Shown one piece after another: positions 38,905-49,022 of a stretch of DNA of 64,000 bases. The stretch lies in assembly GCF_023278565.1 (NCBI RefSeq), contig NC_064672.1, positions 7,316,001-7,380,000 of the forward strand, read 5' to 3'. Made by a program: the position numbers and the translations under genes. The stretch is from Colletotrichum lupini. Its lineage: Eukaryota > Ascomycota > Sordariomycetes > Glomerellales > Glomerellaceae. Position 1 is the first letter of the stretch, and each line of letters begins with the position of its first letter. Under the pieces are notes generated by a model. That model saw nothing but the letters and a program-made list of their open reading frames with translations, had not been told where the DNA came from and ran no database searches.

Positions 38905-41900
38905 TCGTCTCCTTTTCCCCCTTTTCTCTACTCTTTTTATATAACCTATCCTTTTATTTATATAGTAACTTTTCTATTACTTATAAATTATTTTAATCCC
39001 TTGTTTAGTACTGCTTTTATAAAAGCGTTTACGAGGTTATTTTTATTATTAATCTAACGGATCTTAAGTATCTCGCGCCTTTCGTACGATTACCTAAGGG
39101 CTATAATATTAATTATAAGCCTCTTTTCCTTCGTCGTTCCTAATTTAACAAGGTATTTATATAGCGAGTAGGAATTAGTATAAATAACCGTTAGAATAAG
39201 TAAAAGGCTAATTCGATTAGTAATCTTCCTTAGCGTCGTTAAAATTATATAAGAGAGGTTAACGCTATTAACTATACTATAGACCTCTAACGCTAGTATA
39301 CTTCTTATTACCTGCTTATTTTTAGTTAATAAGTAGTAGATTATATTACTATATATAGTAAATTCGCTCTTACTTATACTCTCGTTAGCTAGGGTAATAA
39401 TATACCCTAATTACGAAGTAAGGTCGTTATTATTTATAAATAACTTATTAACGAAGACGTAGAGCTTACTAGTCGTAAAGTCGATTAGGTAGTAAATAAG
39501 ACCTCGATCGAGATTCGTTTATTACTACTTAAGCCGCTTATTAAGTACCTCGACGTCCCGTTCGGTTAGATTTATAACCTACGCTACCTTAGCGTAGTTA
39601 AACGTTATTTTAAGCTAATAAATACTTATAATATATACCCCTCGCGCGAGCTTAGCCTTATACTACTTTTTAATATTAGTTATATTCGGATTAATAAGGT
39701 TAATTTTCTCGCCTTACCCCTTTTATTAAAAAATAACGGTTTCCCCTTTAATTATAAAAATCCCGCCGTTAAATATTAGGGGGGTATTTATTATAAGGAC
39801 CTCTTTTAGCTTCGTTACAAAGCCCGCTTTTTAAAGCTCCTTATCCTCTTTTTTTATAAAGTTAATATTAGATAGGCCTAATATATCGTTAGTCTATATT
39901 CTAACGATTTTAAATTAGTTACTTTCGTACTCCGCGACTAGTAAGCACGGGTCGTACGTAGAAGTAATTATTAATAGTTAATTAATATAAAAATCGTAGT
40001 AAGTGGCCTACTAATAGGTGCCCGATTTTGCGAGCTTATATAGTAGCTTAAGCACTTTAATAATCGTACTTTCTAAGTACTTACTAGCTATTTCCTTTAG
40101 TAAATAGGCCAGGATTTTCTTTATAAGCCCTATAGCTAATTAAGTATAGGCCTAGGTAATATTATAGCTCTAAATCTCATATCCCTTTTTCCGTAGCGAT
40201 ATTATTAGTACTATTATTAATCGTTAGCTATAGCGCTATATAATAAGTAATTATATAAGTAGCGTCGCCTTTTTAACGTTACCGTACCCTTAGATTACGT
40301 ATCTAGATTTCTCGTACGGCTAGGGTATTCCTTTCCCTTTAATCTTACGAACTATTCATAATTTAAATATGCAGAGGTTTATATATTTTTCTAAGTTATA
40401 TAGGATAAATCGATAGACCCCTCGATTACGAAGAGTGTTTACTTCGATAAGATCTAATCCCTTATACAGCTTTTTAATAGTTATAATTACGCCTTTTTTA
40501 CGTAGTTTAATTACTAGCTCGAAATCGGCTTTTTCTTTTATTATATAAAAAGTGTTAATTACCTCGTCGCTCGTAATAAATTGCCGCGTTAGGGCTTGCC
40601 GTCGTAGTCTTTTACGACGTCTTATTAGTAGTATTAGTACCCTTTTAGCAATTTCCTCTTCCTCGTTATCTATTAGTACTACTACGACGATTTCGTTAAG
40701 GATAATTTCCTATACCTCTACCGCGGGTTATATAGTTTCCCTTAGCTCTTCTTTTTTTTATAAGTTAAAAATTACCTCGTTAGGATCTATATAGTACGGT
40801 CTAACTATTATAATTAATACTTTAAGTAGCTAGTCGCGATCTCTTATAACTATATAAGAGCGCTCGTTAATAGAAATTAATTTATATAGCCTAGTTTATT
40901 ATTAAGTAATTTTGCGCTATACTCGTATATCCGAATTTAGTAATATATTTAGATTATCCCCTATATTAGGCCTATTGCGCGTAGTAATTACTTTATTAAC
41001 TTACCTTTTTATACTTACCTCGCGCAGTACTTATATTACTTTTTTAATTACTTAGGCTCGTTAGCTTACGCTTAGTAACAGTAGCGAGGCTAAGGTCGTT
41101 CTTAAATATACTCTAAATACTAATAGCGTTAGTATAAGTCCGTTAGGCCCTATAATATCGTTATAGTATTTAAGTACTATTTAGAGGCATTCGTTATTAG
41201 TAGAATCCGGATTTTCCTTTTTAATAATTTTAAACGCCCTTTTTAACTACTAATATACCCTTTCTACTTTTTTAATACTATAATACGCTTTAACGAGTAC
41301 GACTTTTAGTTATATACCGTAGGCCGTCGTATTATCCCTAAATTCTACTAACTTAAAACTAGTACTAGCGTCGGTTCTAATACTATCTAGCGGTCCTTAG
41401 TATATATCGATCTAGCTTTTTCGTAAGGCTGCCCATACTATCTTTACTTATAAATCCCGGAGGAATTGCCCTACTTAAAAAGATATAGCTACGTTAATTA
41501 TATATAATACTAGCCGACTATTTAAGTAGAAGATATTAATAACTATTTCCTAGTTAAAGTTAAGCTTATTACGTAATTTAAACTTAAATCTACGTAAGCT
41601 CTGCGTATTTATTTAGTATTAGTAGTATACTTTTATTAACTACTCTAGCGCCCCTATCTCGATATTATTATTACTTAAATACTTTAGGAAGTTATATAGC
41701 CTCGTAACCGACGGGTACCTAAATCTCCGGTATAGTTTTCTAAGCTTACTTTTTATTAAATAATTAATTAACTTCGTATTATTAGTAAGCTTTATAAACG
41801 TATACCCCTATCGTCGTTCGACTATCTTAAAGTGCTTACCGCTAGAGATTTTATTTCTTATATTATTAAATATAATACTTAGTCGATCTATATCTTTTAA

Positions 41901-44900
41901 ATATAAGAGAAATAGGGTATTAACGGGTAAAATATAAAAAGTTATTGTTCCGAAGTATATCTCTACTTCTACTATACCTAGGGCGACGATTTCCTTACCT
42001 AGGCCGAAACTAATCTTTATAATACCCGCCGTTAACGTATTAAGTATTATTAATACGATCTTCTATAGCGCTTAGAATTACTTTTTTCCTCTGGTTAACT
42101 ATTACGATACCTTAGTATCTAAAATAATCTTATAAAAATCGTCTAGGCCGTACCTTTTGCTCGCGTAAAATGCCTATACGAGCTTAGTATTTAAGGGATC
42201 TAAGTAGTATAAAAAAGACCCCTCTAGCTACCCCTAGATTTACTTAGTACTATATTCCTTTTTTTTAAATATTAAGAGAGATAGCGTCTTCTCTTTAATT
42301 ATTAAGAAAATAGGCTTCGGCCCTATTAAATTCGCCCTTTCGGCCGCCTTTATATCCGTTATCTAAGGGACCTTTTCTTACTATTTATAAATAAAAGCCT
42401 ACTTATTAAGAGCTTCTACTACTCTCTATTCGTTTAGCCTCGTATATCCTCCGGAGGCTAACGGGGCGAAAAAAAAGTAGTTAATATTATTAATTTCGTT
42501 ATAATCTAATTCGTTAGTATAGGGGGTAAGATCTTCTTTATTTTCCGAATTTCTTATAGGGGGTATATGCTTTAGGCCGCTACTTTAGCTACCGTTGCTA
42601 AGTTCCGTACCCCCAGATCTACCCTTATATATAATAAGGAATTAGTTAAACTAACGAGGGCTAGTTTTACTATTTACTACCCTCGACTTTTTATACTATT
42701 CGTACGATTTAATACGCTCTTCCTTAGAATAGTTACTTAACTAATATCTATCTTTTTTATAAATATAGTATTACTTCTTCTATTACCCTACCCGTAAGTT
42801 AAATCTCTACTTATTTAACGAATCTAGGCCTCTTTATTAATAATTACCGTATCTAGCCTCTTTTCTTTTCTTATTATACGTTCGATCGACTTAATATTAT
42901 TAATAAGGGCCGTTATATACTTAGAGGTAAGTTTAGCGCAGTATTTTTATTTTAATATTAAAGCTAGATCTTAGCCTCGAGTAGAGCGTCTCGTAGTTTT
43001 TAAGTACTTAGTATAAGGTGATTTTTATCTTTAGTATACGCTAGATTGTGGTATAAAAATATCCGACTTTCCGCTCGTTTATCCCCTTATTTAGCTAGGT
43101 TTTCGCTAGCTTATTAATTTAATTAATAAGCTCTTCGAGGATCTCTACTCGCGATTTACCCTTTATTATCCTAGCTATAAATATAAAAAAAATCGCTCGT
43201 AGTTTAAATAGGAGCTCTAGGTTCCTATTATAAGTCTCGAAGCGGCTTCGGATTATATTAATTATACTAAGAAAGTCGTTTTGATTAAGATTACGTACCG
43301 CTTCGTAATAGTAATTAGAGGCTTTACTTACGAGTATAATATTAATTACCGAATAGTACTAGTGTTCCCTAATTCCGACTTTTTTATAATAATTATAAAA
43401 CATCGTTAGGGTTTTTTATAAGACCTTATACTTCCCCCTAGAGTATAATTTCTCTTTTAAGAAGATCTTTTTAAGGTCTATAAATTACCTTATATTCGCC
43501 GCCCGATTTTTAGTATCTATATGCGAACCCTACGTCGCTACGTATTATTAATAACTTTAGGTCGTTTACTTCCTTTCTTATTAGCTAATCGGCGCTAAAT
43601 TTTATATTAGTAGTGGTAATAAGTTATAGATCGAAATAAGCAGAATTATCGATTATCGTACTTTTAGTACTATATTTTACCCTAGTATATCTTTTTATAA
43701 CGATAGATTTCCGTTAGTAATTATAGAGAGGAAATCTAAGTCGTTTACCCTTTTTCTAAATTCGTTAAAACGATTATACGCTCTATCGACCTATACCTAG
43801 TTCTATAGCACGAATTCCTCTTTTATAATTATTATTATTAGTATTTCGTATAGCTCTTGTAATTATAATTATATTAATAATACCCCTCGCTTATAAAAGA
43901 ATCTATTAACTACTTTTATAATTCCTAGGCTTACGCTCGCGAACTATTTGTTTAGCTAGTAACTAAAGTCGTTTACGATCTCGTAAAATAAGGGTTACCC
44001 CTATAGCCCCTTTTTTTTATAAACCTTAGTTAAATAGATTAATACCGCGTTAATTTACTTATTATTAAGCTAATCCGCGATTCTATATATCTACGTCCCC
44101 TAATAGTCCGGGTTAATATTTACTTATTTATAAGGGATTAGGATTCTATTTAGGATCGGGTTTCGTCCTCTCCTTCCTTACCCTAACTCGCTAAGGGTCT
44201 TACTCTAGCTTATACCTATATTAATAATTATTAGCATATTTAATCTTAATAAGAATATATTTAATCTGCGCGTAGGTCGTAATAAATCCGTACTTTTACT
44301 ACTTAACGAATTTATCGGGGTCTAAGAGATTCCCGCTTCTTCTTACTATCTCGCTACTATTCTCGTTTTTATTATTTTTAGTAATTACTACTACCTTTCT
44401 AAATCGCTAGCTATCGTACTTATTAAGATCCTCCTTTTCGTTTAGTAAAAAAGGGTAGGTTTTAGTAGTTCTTTTTAATAATAATAGCGGTAGACGTTTA
44501 TATTATTATAAAAAGATATAGTAATTAGTCTCGGGATTTTTATTAGTTACCGATTTCCGCTATCCCGTATACTTCTAGCCTCTTAAGCCTCGTGCTCTTT
44601 ATAATTTCTAAATAGCTTCCTTAATTAATTTCCGAGATCCGTAATACTCTTAGCTCGATGCCGTTAGGACCTCTAAATCCCCTCCTCCCTTATTAAACCG
44701 TCCCCTATACTATATTCCTAAGTAATACCCGGGAGGTAGTTAAGGGAGCTACGAGGAGGTTATTTAGATCGCGGGCTTAAGGTCGTACTTATAAAATCCT
44801 CGTAATAATAAACTTTCTTATATACCGTAAATCTCTTAGCTTAATAACTCCTATAAGGTTACTTTTATTACTAAGTAAGAATATTTATATTTAGAGATCC

Positions 44901-45270
44901 CCTTTTTCGATCGCGTAGTACTCTTTTATATTATACTTTTATTAATTTAACTAGTTAATTTCTAATTACGGGCCGGCTACGGAAAAATCGTTTAATAAAA
45001 AAGCTACTCGGGGCGATAGTAAAAGGCTAGTTACTTAAGCGGTTTTATTAATTAACGTAGTTTAATATAATAAACGTCGACCTCTTATAAGTAATAAAGG
45101 GCTACGATTACTTAATTCCGTACGGTATTTAAAAATTGCCTCCTTTTTTATCTATTTTTATAAAGTTAATTAGTACGAATCTCCTATCTTATGTAGTATT
45201 AAGAGGTCGTCTTTTTTATATAGCGAGATACCTTACTAATTTACGATAGTAGAATTTAACTACTAATTAG

Positions 45271-45475
45271 TATTAGTATCCCTATTATAGGGTAGTTAGT
45301 TCGAACCGTAATTAATAAAGAGATTAATTAAACTATATAAATATTTATATAATAAGTATAAAAAGGAGGTTTTAACTATAGGTTAGGCTGGCTATGATAA
45401 TCGTAAATAGGGCCCCCAATTGGCCCCTGCGCAGTCGGCTGTATGCCGCGGTCGAATTAGACTTCTAATCCGACA
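45271..45475 (-). repeat. LTR of outer element (5' LTR)
   Basis: 205 bp, direct repeat of 31650-31854, ends CCGACA (TGTCGG on the minus strand). Its last 65 bases retain CpA and TpG. Confidence 0.9.
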
Positions 45476-45480
45476 GATGT
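45476..45480. repeat. Target-site duplication GATGT, right copy
   Basis: Matches 31645-31649. Confidence 0.85.
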
Positions 45481-45977
45481 TCTTCTTCATCAATTCAATG
45501 TAGCGCTCAGGGGCGTCCGCAACCTTCCAAGGGCCGGGTCTATCTCCCTTTCCAGTGTAATCCATGATAGACGTCTCAGTGTGCCTGGACAGCGGCGTAG
45601 TTCCAAGTGGGGACAACTTTGGCAGTCGTGGGCTTCGTCTCGGTGTAGAACTTGGGTGTGACATAATGATGAGGTGCAGCCGTGAATAGCACGAGAACCT
45701 CCTGATCGAGTGTCGTTGATTCAGTACCGGCAGATTGGACAGCTTCGATCATTGCTTTGCTTTGTGGATTTTGGCGGGCTAGGTGGCCCCTCAACCGGCC
45801 GAGGTCCTCATCACTCGTCTCGTCTTCGACGTCCAAGACAAAGGGGATGTGGCTAGCAAGGATGAGAGGATGGGCATCTGATGGAATGGCGGTGGTGAGG
45901 ACACCGAGGGGGTTCTCTCGAATCAGCTGTTGTAAGGTGCTGATACGTGTTTCCGCGTGTGGTGATGGGATGAACAT
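45476..45977 (-). pseudogene. N-terminal half of split PaiB-like FMN-binding gene
   Basis: From ATG at 45977 the minus strand encodes about 131 residues of a PaiB/FMN-binding split-barrel protein: MFIPSPHAET, a segment PLGVLTT, GHLARQNPQ, and TPKFYTETKPTTAKVVPTWNYAAVQ, a strong family signature. Just after AAVQ (near 45580) the frame breaks. Family sequence resumes in another frame with HTETSIMDYTG and continues through WKVADAPERYIELMKKNI to the transposon border. About 25-30 residues normally present between these motifs are missing, and no GT-AG intron explains the gap, so I read it as a deletion with frameshift. In bacteria PaiB is paired with the polyamine acetyltransferase PaiA; the role of fungal members is poorly known. 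The gene is doubly broken: internal deletion and a 13.8-kb insertion. Confidence 0.88.
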
Positions 45978-46824
45978 GATGTAGGATAATACTAGTGCTT
46001 AAAGGTATTGAAGGTCTGTTATCTCAGTCGAAGTGCTTGAGAGATCATGAGCGCTCCGTCACCCATTAAATATTCATTATGAAACTAGATAGTCTCATAT
46101 CAAACGCGTGGTATGTTTTCAAGTGAAAGCTGAGTAGTCACACACTTGTCTCCGGCGTGCAGTTGAATAAAGTTTCTCTAATGCCACCTGGGTTGCAGAG
46201 TCCGAGAGTCGCCGAGAAAGGTGCCACATTGACATTGGCCAGGTCCTCAAAATTGACTTGACCAAGACGTAATATCCGTCATACCATTGGATGTGTTGTT
46301 CAGATTGGGTCATCCATTGAATGCTCTCCGCGGAGAAGCTGATATCACTTGGCTTGGACAAGCAGCTGCCACTACCTACGACATGAACGCCCTCACAGAT
46401 TTGTCAGGGAATAGGTAGATGATTCAGACCCTTCCAGTAATACTTCACTAGATTATATTGACATAACGTAATCAAATGGAGTATTACAGCTGGCTAAACG
46501 TCGAGGCGTGTTCAAAGGCTCATCTAGTGCCCCTCCCTGGCTCGGACAATATGTCCGACGGTAAACGTGAGTCACCCCACCGGGACTTCCCTTCATGATG
46601 GGTGATTGTGCAAGATTCACGTGCAAGTGAAGATTTTGTTCTTTACAAGACTGAACCACATTGATCGTGGAAGTAATGATACGAAACTTGCTGGCCGTCG
46701 ATACGGACTCATTCTCCTACCAATCACAACCAGAACAGATCATGCCACCAACTTCTTTTCTGTACTTTATCTCATTCTCGTCAGCTTCTACATCGCGTAC
46801 TATCCCTGGCAGCGCTGAAGTCCA
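45978..46824. promoter_or_regulatory. Shared divergent promoter, PaiB-like gene / asparaginase
   Basis: The 847 bp between two divergent start codons (45977 minus, 46825 plus) contains no supported gene. It carries a 17-bp operator-like palindrome at 46542-46558. Confidence 0.5.
46542..46558. promoter_or_regulatory. Palindromic operator, CGG-N9-CCG
   Basis: TCGGACA-ATA-TGTCCGA is a perfect 7+3+7 inverted repeat, 267 nt before the asparaginase ATG. CGG half-sites facing inward are the usual target of Zn2Cys6 dimers. Related half-sites recur at 48138-48157 and 48202-48228. Confidence 0.55.
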
Positions 46825-47898
46825 ATGAGGATGTCTCAACATGCAGTTCTAGAAGACTGTGTCTTTTCTGATCGAGGAGGAATCACCGAAAATACTCATC
46901 GAATTCACGCTGCAGTCACAGACGCTGATGGCAGTCTCTTGTACGCCGTGGGCGACCCATCACGCCTGACACTCGCCCGATCAGCAGCCAAACCAGCTCA
47001 AATTCTCGCCCTTCTCGAGATTGAAAGATTTGAGCAATTCGGTTTCGACGACAAGGAAATTGCTCTCATGTGCTCTTCGCATAGTAGCGAGGAGCGTCAC
47101 GTTCAGTCCGGGGTCACGATGCTGGCCAAGATTGCGGCCAAAGAGCAAGACTTGCGGTGCGGAGGTCACCCGTCAATGTCCGAGAGCGTCAACAACGAAT
47201 GGATCAGGAAAGGGTTTACGCCTGGGGCTCTCTGTAACAATTGCTCTGCGAAGCATATCGGCATGCTAGCCGGGGCCAAAGCACTGGGGCAAGACGAGGA
47301 GTATCACTTGTCCAATCACGAAGTCCAAATTCGTGTCAGACATACCTTTGAGGAGCTTACTGGCCTGGAGGCTGACGAGATCAAATGGGGCATCGACGGA
47401 TGCAACCTGCCAGCTCCCGCCCTTCCTCTCCGTGACATCAGTCACCTTTATGCTCTCCTTGCTCACGCTGCAGACGCTGAGGCTCAGGGTTCTGCGACGG
47501 CCTCAAGGACGAGGAATTTGGCTAGGATTTACCATTCTATGTGGCGATTTCCCGAAATGGTTGCTGGGGATGCTAGATTCTGTACTGAACTGATGCTCAA
47601 GTATGGTGGTACTCTCGTGGGTAAGCTGGGTGCCGATGGGTGCTATGGTGTTGCCATCCGAGACTCCCAAGAGACGCGGCGTCTGGGGGCCAACTCGGGT
47701 TTGGGAATCTCTGTCAAGGTTGAAGATGGAAACGAGGAAATTTTATATGCAGCAGTGATGGAGATTTTGGAACAACTTGGCATCGGTTCTGTGGAAAGCC
47801 GTGACGCTATGAAGGCGTTCCACCACATTGAGCGCGTAAACACAGCCGGCGTCATTACTGGAAAGGTGTCGTTTTCTTTCAAATTGCGCAAGCCTTAA
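46825..47898 (+). CDS. Class 3 (Rhizobium-type) L-asparaginase
   Basis: An intronless gene of 357 residues matching the Asparaginase_II family (PF06089). It hydrolyses L-asparagine to aspartate and ammonia. The residues known from the Rhizobium etli enzyme ReAV are in matching places: Ser53 and Lys56 (RSAAKP), Ser85 (CSSHSS), Lys267 (GKLGADG), and the metal-binding set Cys140, Lys143 (CSAKH) and Cys193 (DGCNLP). No signal peptide is seen, so it is probably cytoplasmic. A start two codons downstream (47-nt context not better) is possible. Family members are bacterial and fungal; absence of introns is compatible with an old transfer but does not prove it. It lies between the broken PaiB-like gene and a Zn2Cys6 regulator and has a palindromic CGG site upstream. 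Confidence 0.93.
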   Translation: MRMSQHAVLEDCVFSDRGGITENTHRIHAAVTDADGSLLYAVGDPSRLTLARSAAKPAQILALLEIERFEQFGFDDKEIALMCSSHSSEERHVQSGVTMLAKIAAKEQDLRCGGHPSMSESVNNEWIRKGFTPGALCNNCSAKHIGMLAGAKALGQDEEYHLSNHEVQIRVRHTFEELTGLEADEIKWGIDGCNLPAPALPLRDISHLYALLAHAADAEAQGSATASRTRNLARIYHSMWRFPEMVAGDARFCTELMLKYGGTLVGKLGADGCYGVAIRDSQETRRLGANSGLGISVKVEDGNEEILYAAVMEILEQLGIGSVESRDAMKAFHHIERVNTAGVITGKVSFSFKLRKP

Positions 47899-48137
47899 CT
47901 CGTCGAAATTGAACATACCACAATTACCTGAGACATAGGGGAGCATTCAGACGTATTACAGACTTAAAATGGTTTTACAATTGGCATTGCAAGCATCGGA
48001 GCATACTGTACGTATGTGATTACCCAATGGAAATCAGCGAGAAGAGTCACTTCCTCTTATCTAGACCAATGCCACTCTGTCACCTCAAAGTCCACGGGGA
48101 ACCGTGGAGCAAAGTCCCGTTGGATACCCGGTGGCGC

Positions 48138-48157
48138 TTCGGACATCGATGTCCGAA
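48138..48157. promoter_or_regulatory. 20-bp perfect palindrome, CGG-N10-CCG
   Basis: TTCGGACATCGATGTCCGAA reads the same on both strands. Half-site CGGACAT is shared, apart from its last base, with the site at 46542. It fits a dimeric Zn2Cys6 protein; binding is inferred. Confidence 0.6.
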
Positions 48158-48201
48158 AGTGGACCATGGGTTGCGCTAGCCCAATATCACTATGAATGAA
48201 C

Positions 48202-48228
48202 ACGGACATTGGTATGTGAGATGTCCGA
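48202..48228. promoter_or_regulatory. CGGACAT...ATGTCCG pair with wide spacing
   Basis: ACGGACAT and ATGTCCGA face each other with a longer spacer (CGG-N19-CCG), 45 bp from the 20-bp palindrome. Confidence 0.45.
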
Positions 48229-49022
48229 AGAGTCTCGACTCGAGGCATCACACAGACAAAAGCAAAGACCGAAATGAGTGCGGGGTTTTACGCAATGAAA
48301 TGAACTTATAAACAGAGAATGTACCGTCGATTCACATCATATGGAACAATCTTGCTCCGAGTTAAGCATCCTCAAGCGCCGACATGGAGGCACAAACACT
48401 GGCTACATCATGTCTATATGGGCCATAAAAAGGTCTTGTCACGAATCTTTCTCTGTATACTTCGTCTCAACAGTATGCCTACTCAGTCACTACACTCCGT
48501 ATGATGACCTAGGCCTTTGCTCCAGACATTACCATCCATCCATCTAGGCTCGCGGCTCTCAGCTACTATTTGATGGCAGAACATTCAGTGCCATATCATC
48601 AGTCGGGTTGGATATGAAGCCCTCTCGCACGTTCCGCTACCTCTCTCAACCACCCAGACAAAGTTTGTTGCCTCCAACATGGTTTTACTTGGGTGAGAAC
48701 TAGTCCACTTATGACCTTGAAATTCGTGATTAGGAGGAACCAGTAGGAGCGAGATGTCTCTCAGAAGGTCATTGGTAATATGGATGACTTCATAGTCGAT
48801 GACAGAGCAGGTGTAGCTTGAATACAGCCTGGTGAGATGGTTGCAAGGAGTGTTGTTGGCCATGACGAGAAGCCTCCGGTTCGTGCGAGCGCCACATGTG
48901 GCTTGGATTTACGCGCTTGTACTTACATATAAATGGCTTGGCTGCGCCCAGCCCCTGGCCCGGTTAATGACTAAATCGGCTGGATTTTATTCTTCAACAG
49001 CCCGAATCGATGGTTCACAACG

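Larger units (their letters stand above)
31650..45475 (-). mobile_element. Outer Ty1/copia LTR element (minus), carrying a nested copy
   Basis: The element is bounded by 205-bp LTRs (31650-31854 and 45271-45475) in the same orientation and flanked by the 5-bp duplication GATGT. Its internal part (31855-31929 plus 38905-45270) is the reverse complement of the inner element and reads gag, protease, integrase, reverse transcriptase and RNase H on the minus strand. Without the insert it is about 6.85 kb. It is dead: stops in all frames, and the QTDD-type polymerase motif (near 39881-39906) reads TND with an Asp-to-Asn change. CpA and TpG are almost absent, the mark of RIP. The far right edge (about 45410-45475) keeps more CpA and TpG than the rest, so RIP weakens at that border. 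Confidence 0.92.
47899..49022. promoter_or_regulatory. Asparaginase 3' region and regulator promoter
   Basis: 1.1 kb without a supported gene. It contains two CGGACAT-type inverted repeats, at 48138-48157 and 48202-48228, about 0.8-0.9 kb upstream of the regulator start. Confidence 0.5.

Noticed and set aside
40552..40794. 80-codon plus frame inside the repeat block
   Set aside because: Low-complexity Ser/Ile/Thr/Arg frame antisense to the outer element.
45392..45664. 90-codon minus frame as an independent gene
   Set aside because: It is the frame-shifted second part of the PaiB-like gene running on into the LTR; its start codon is not real.
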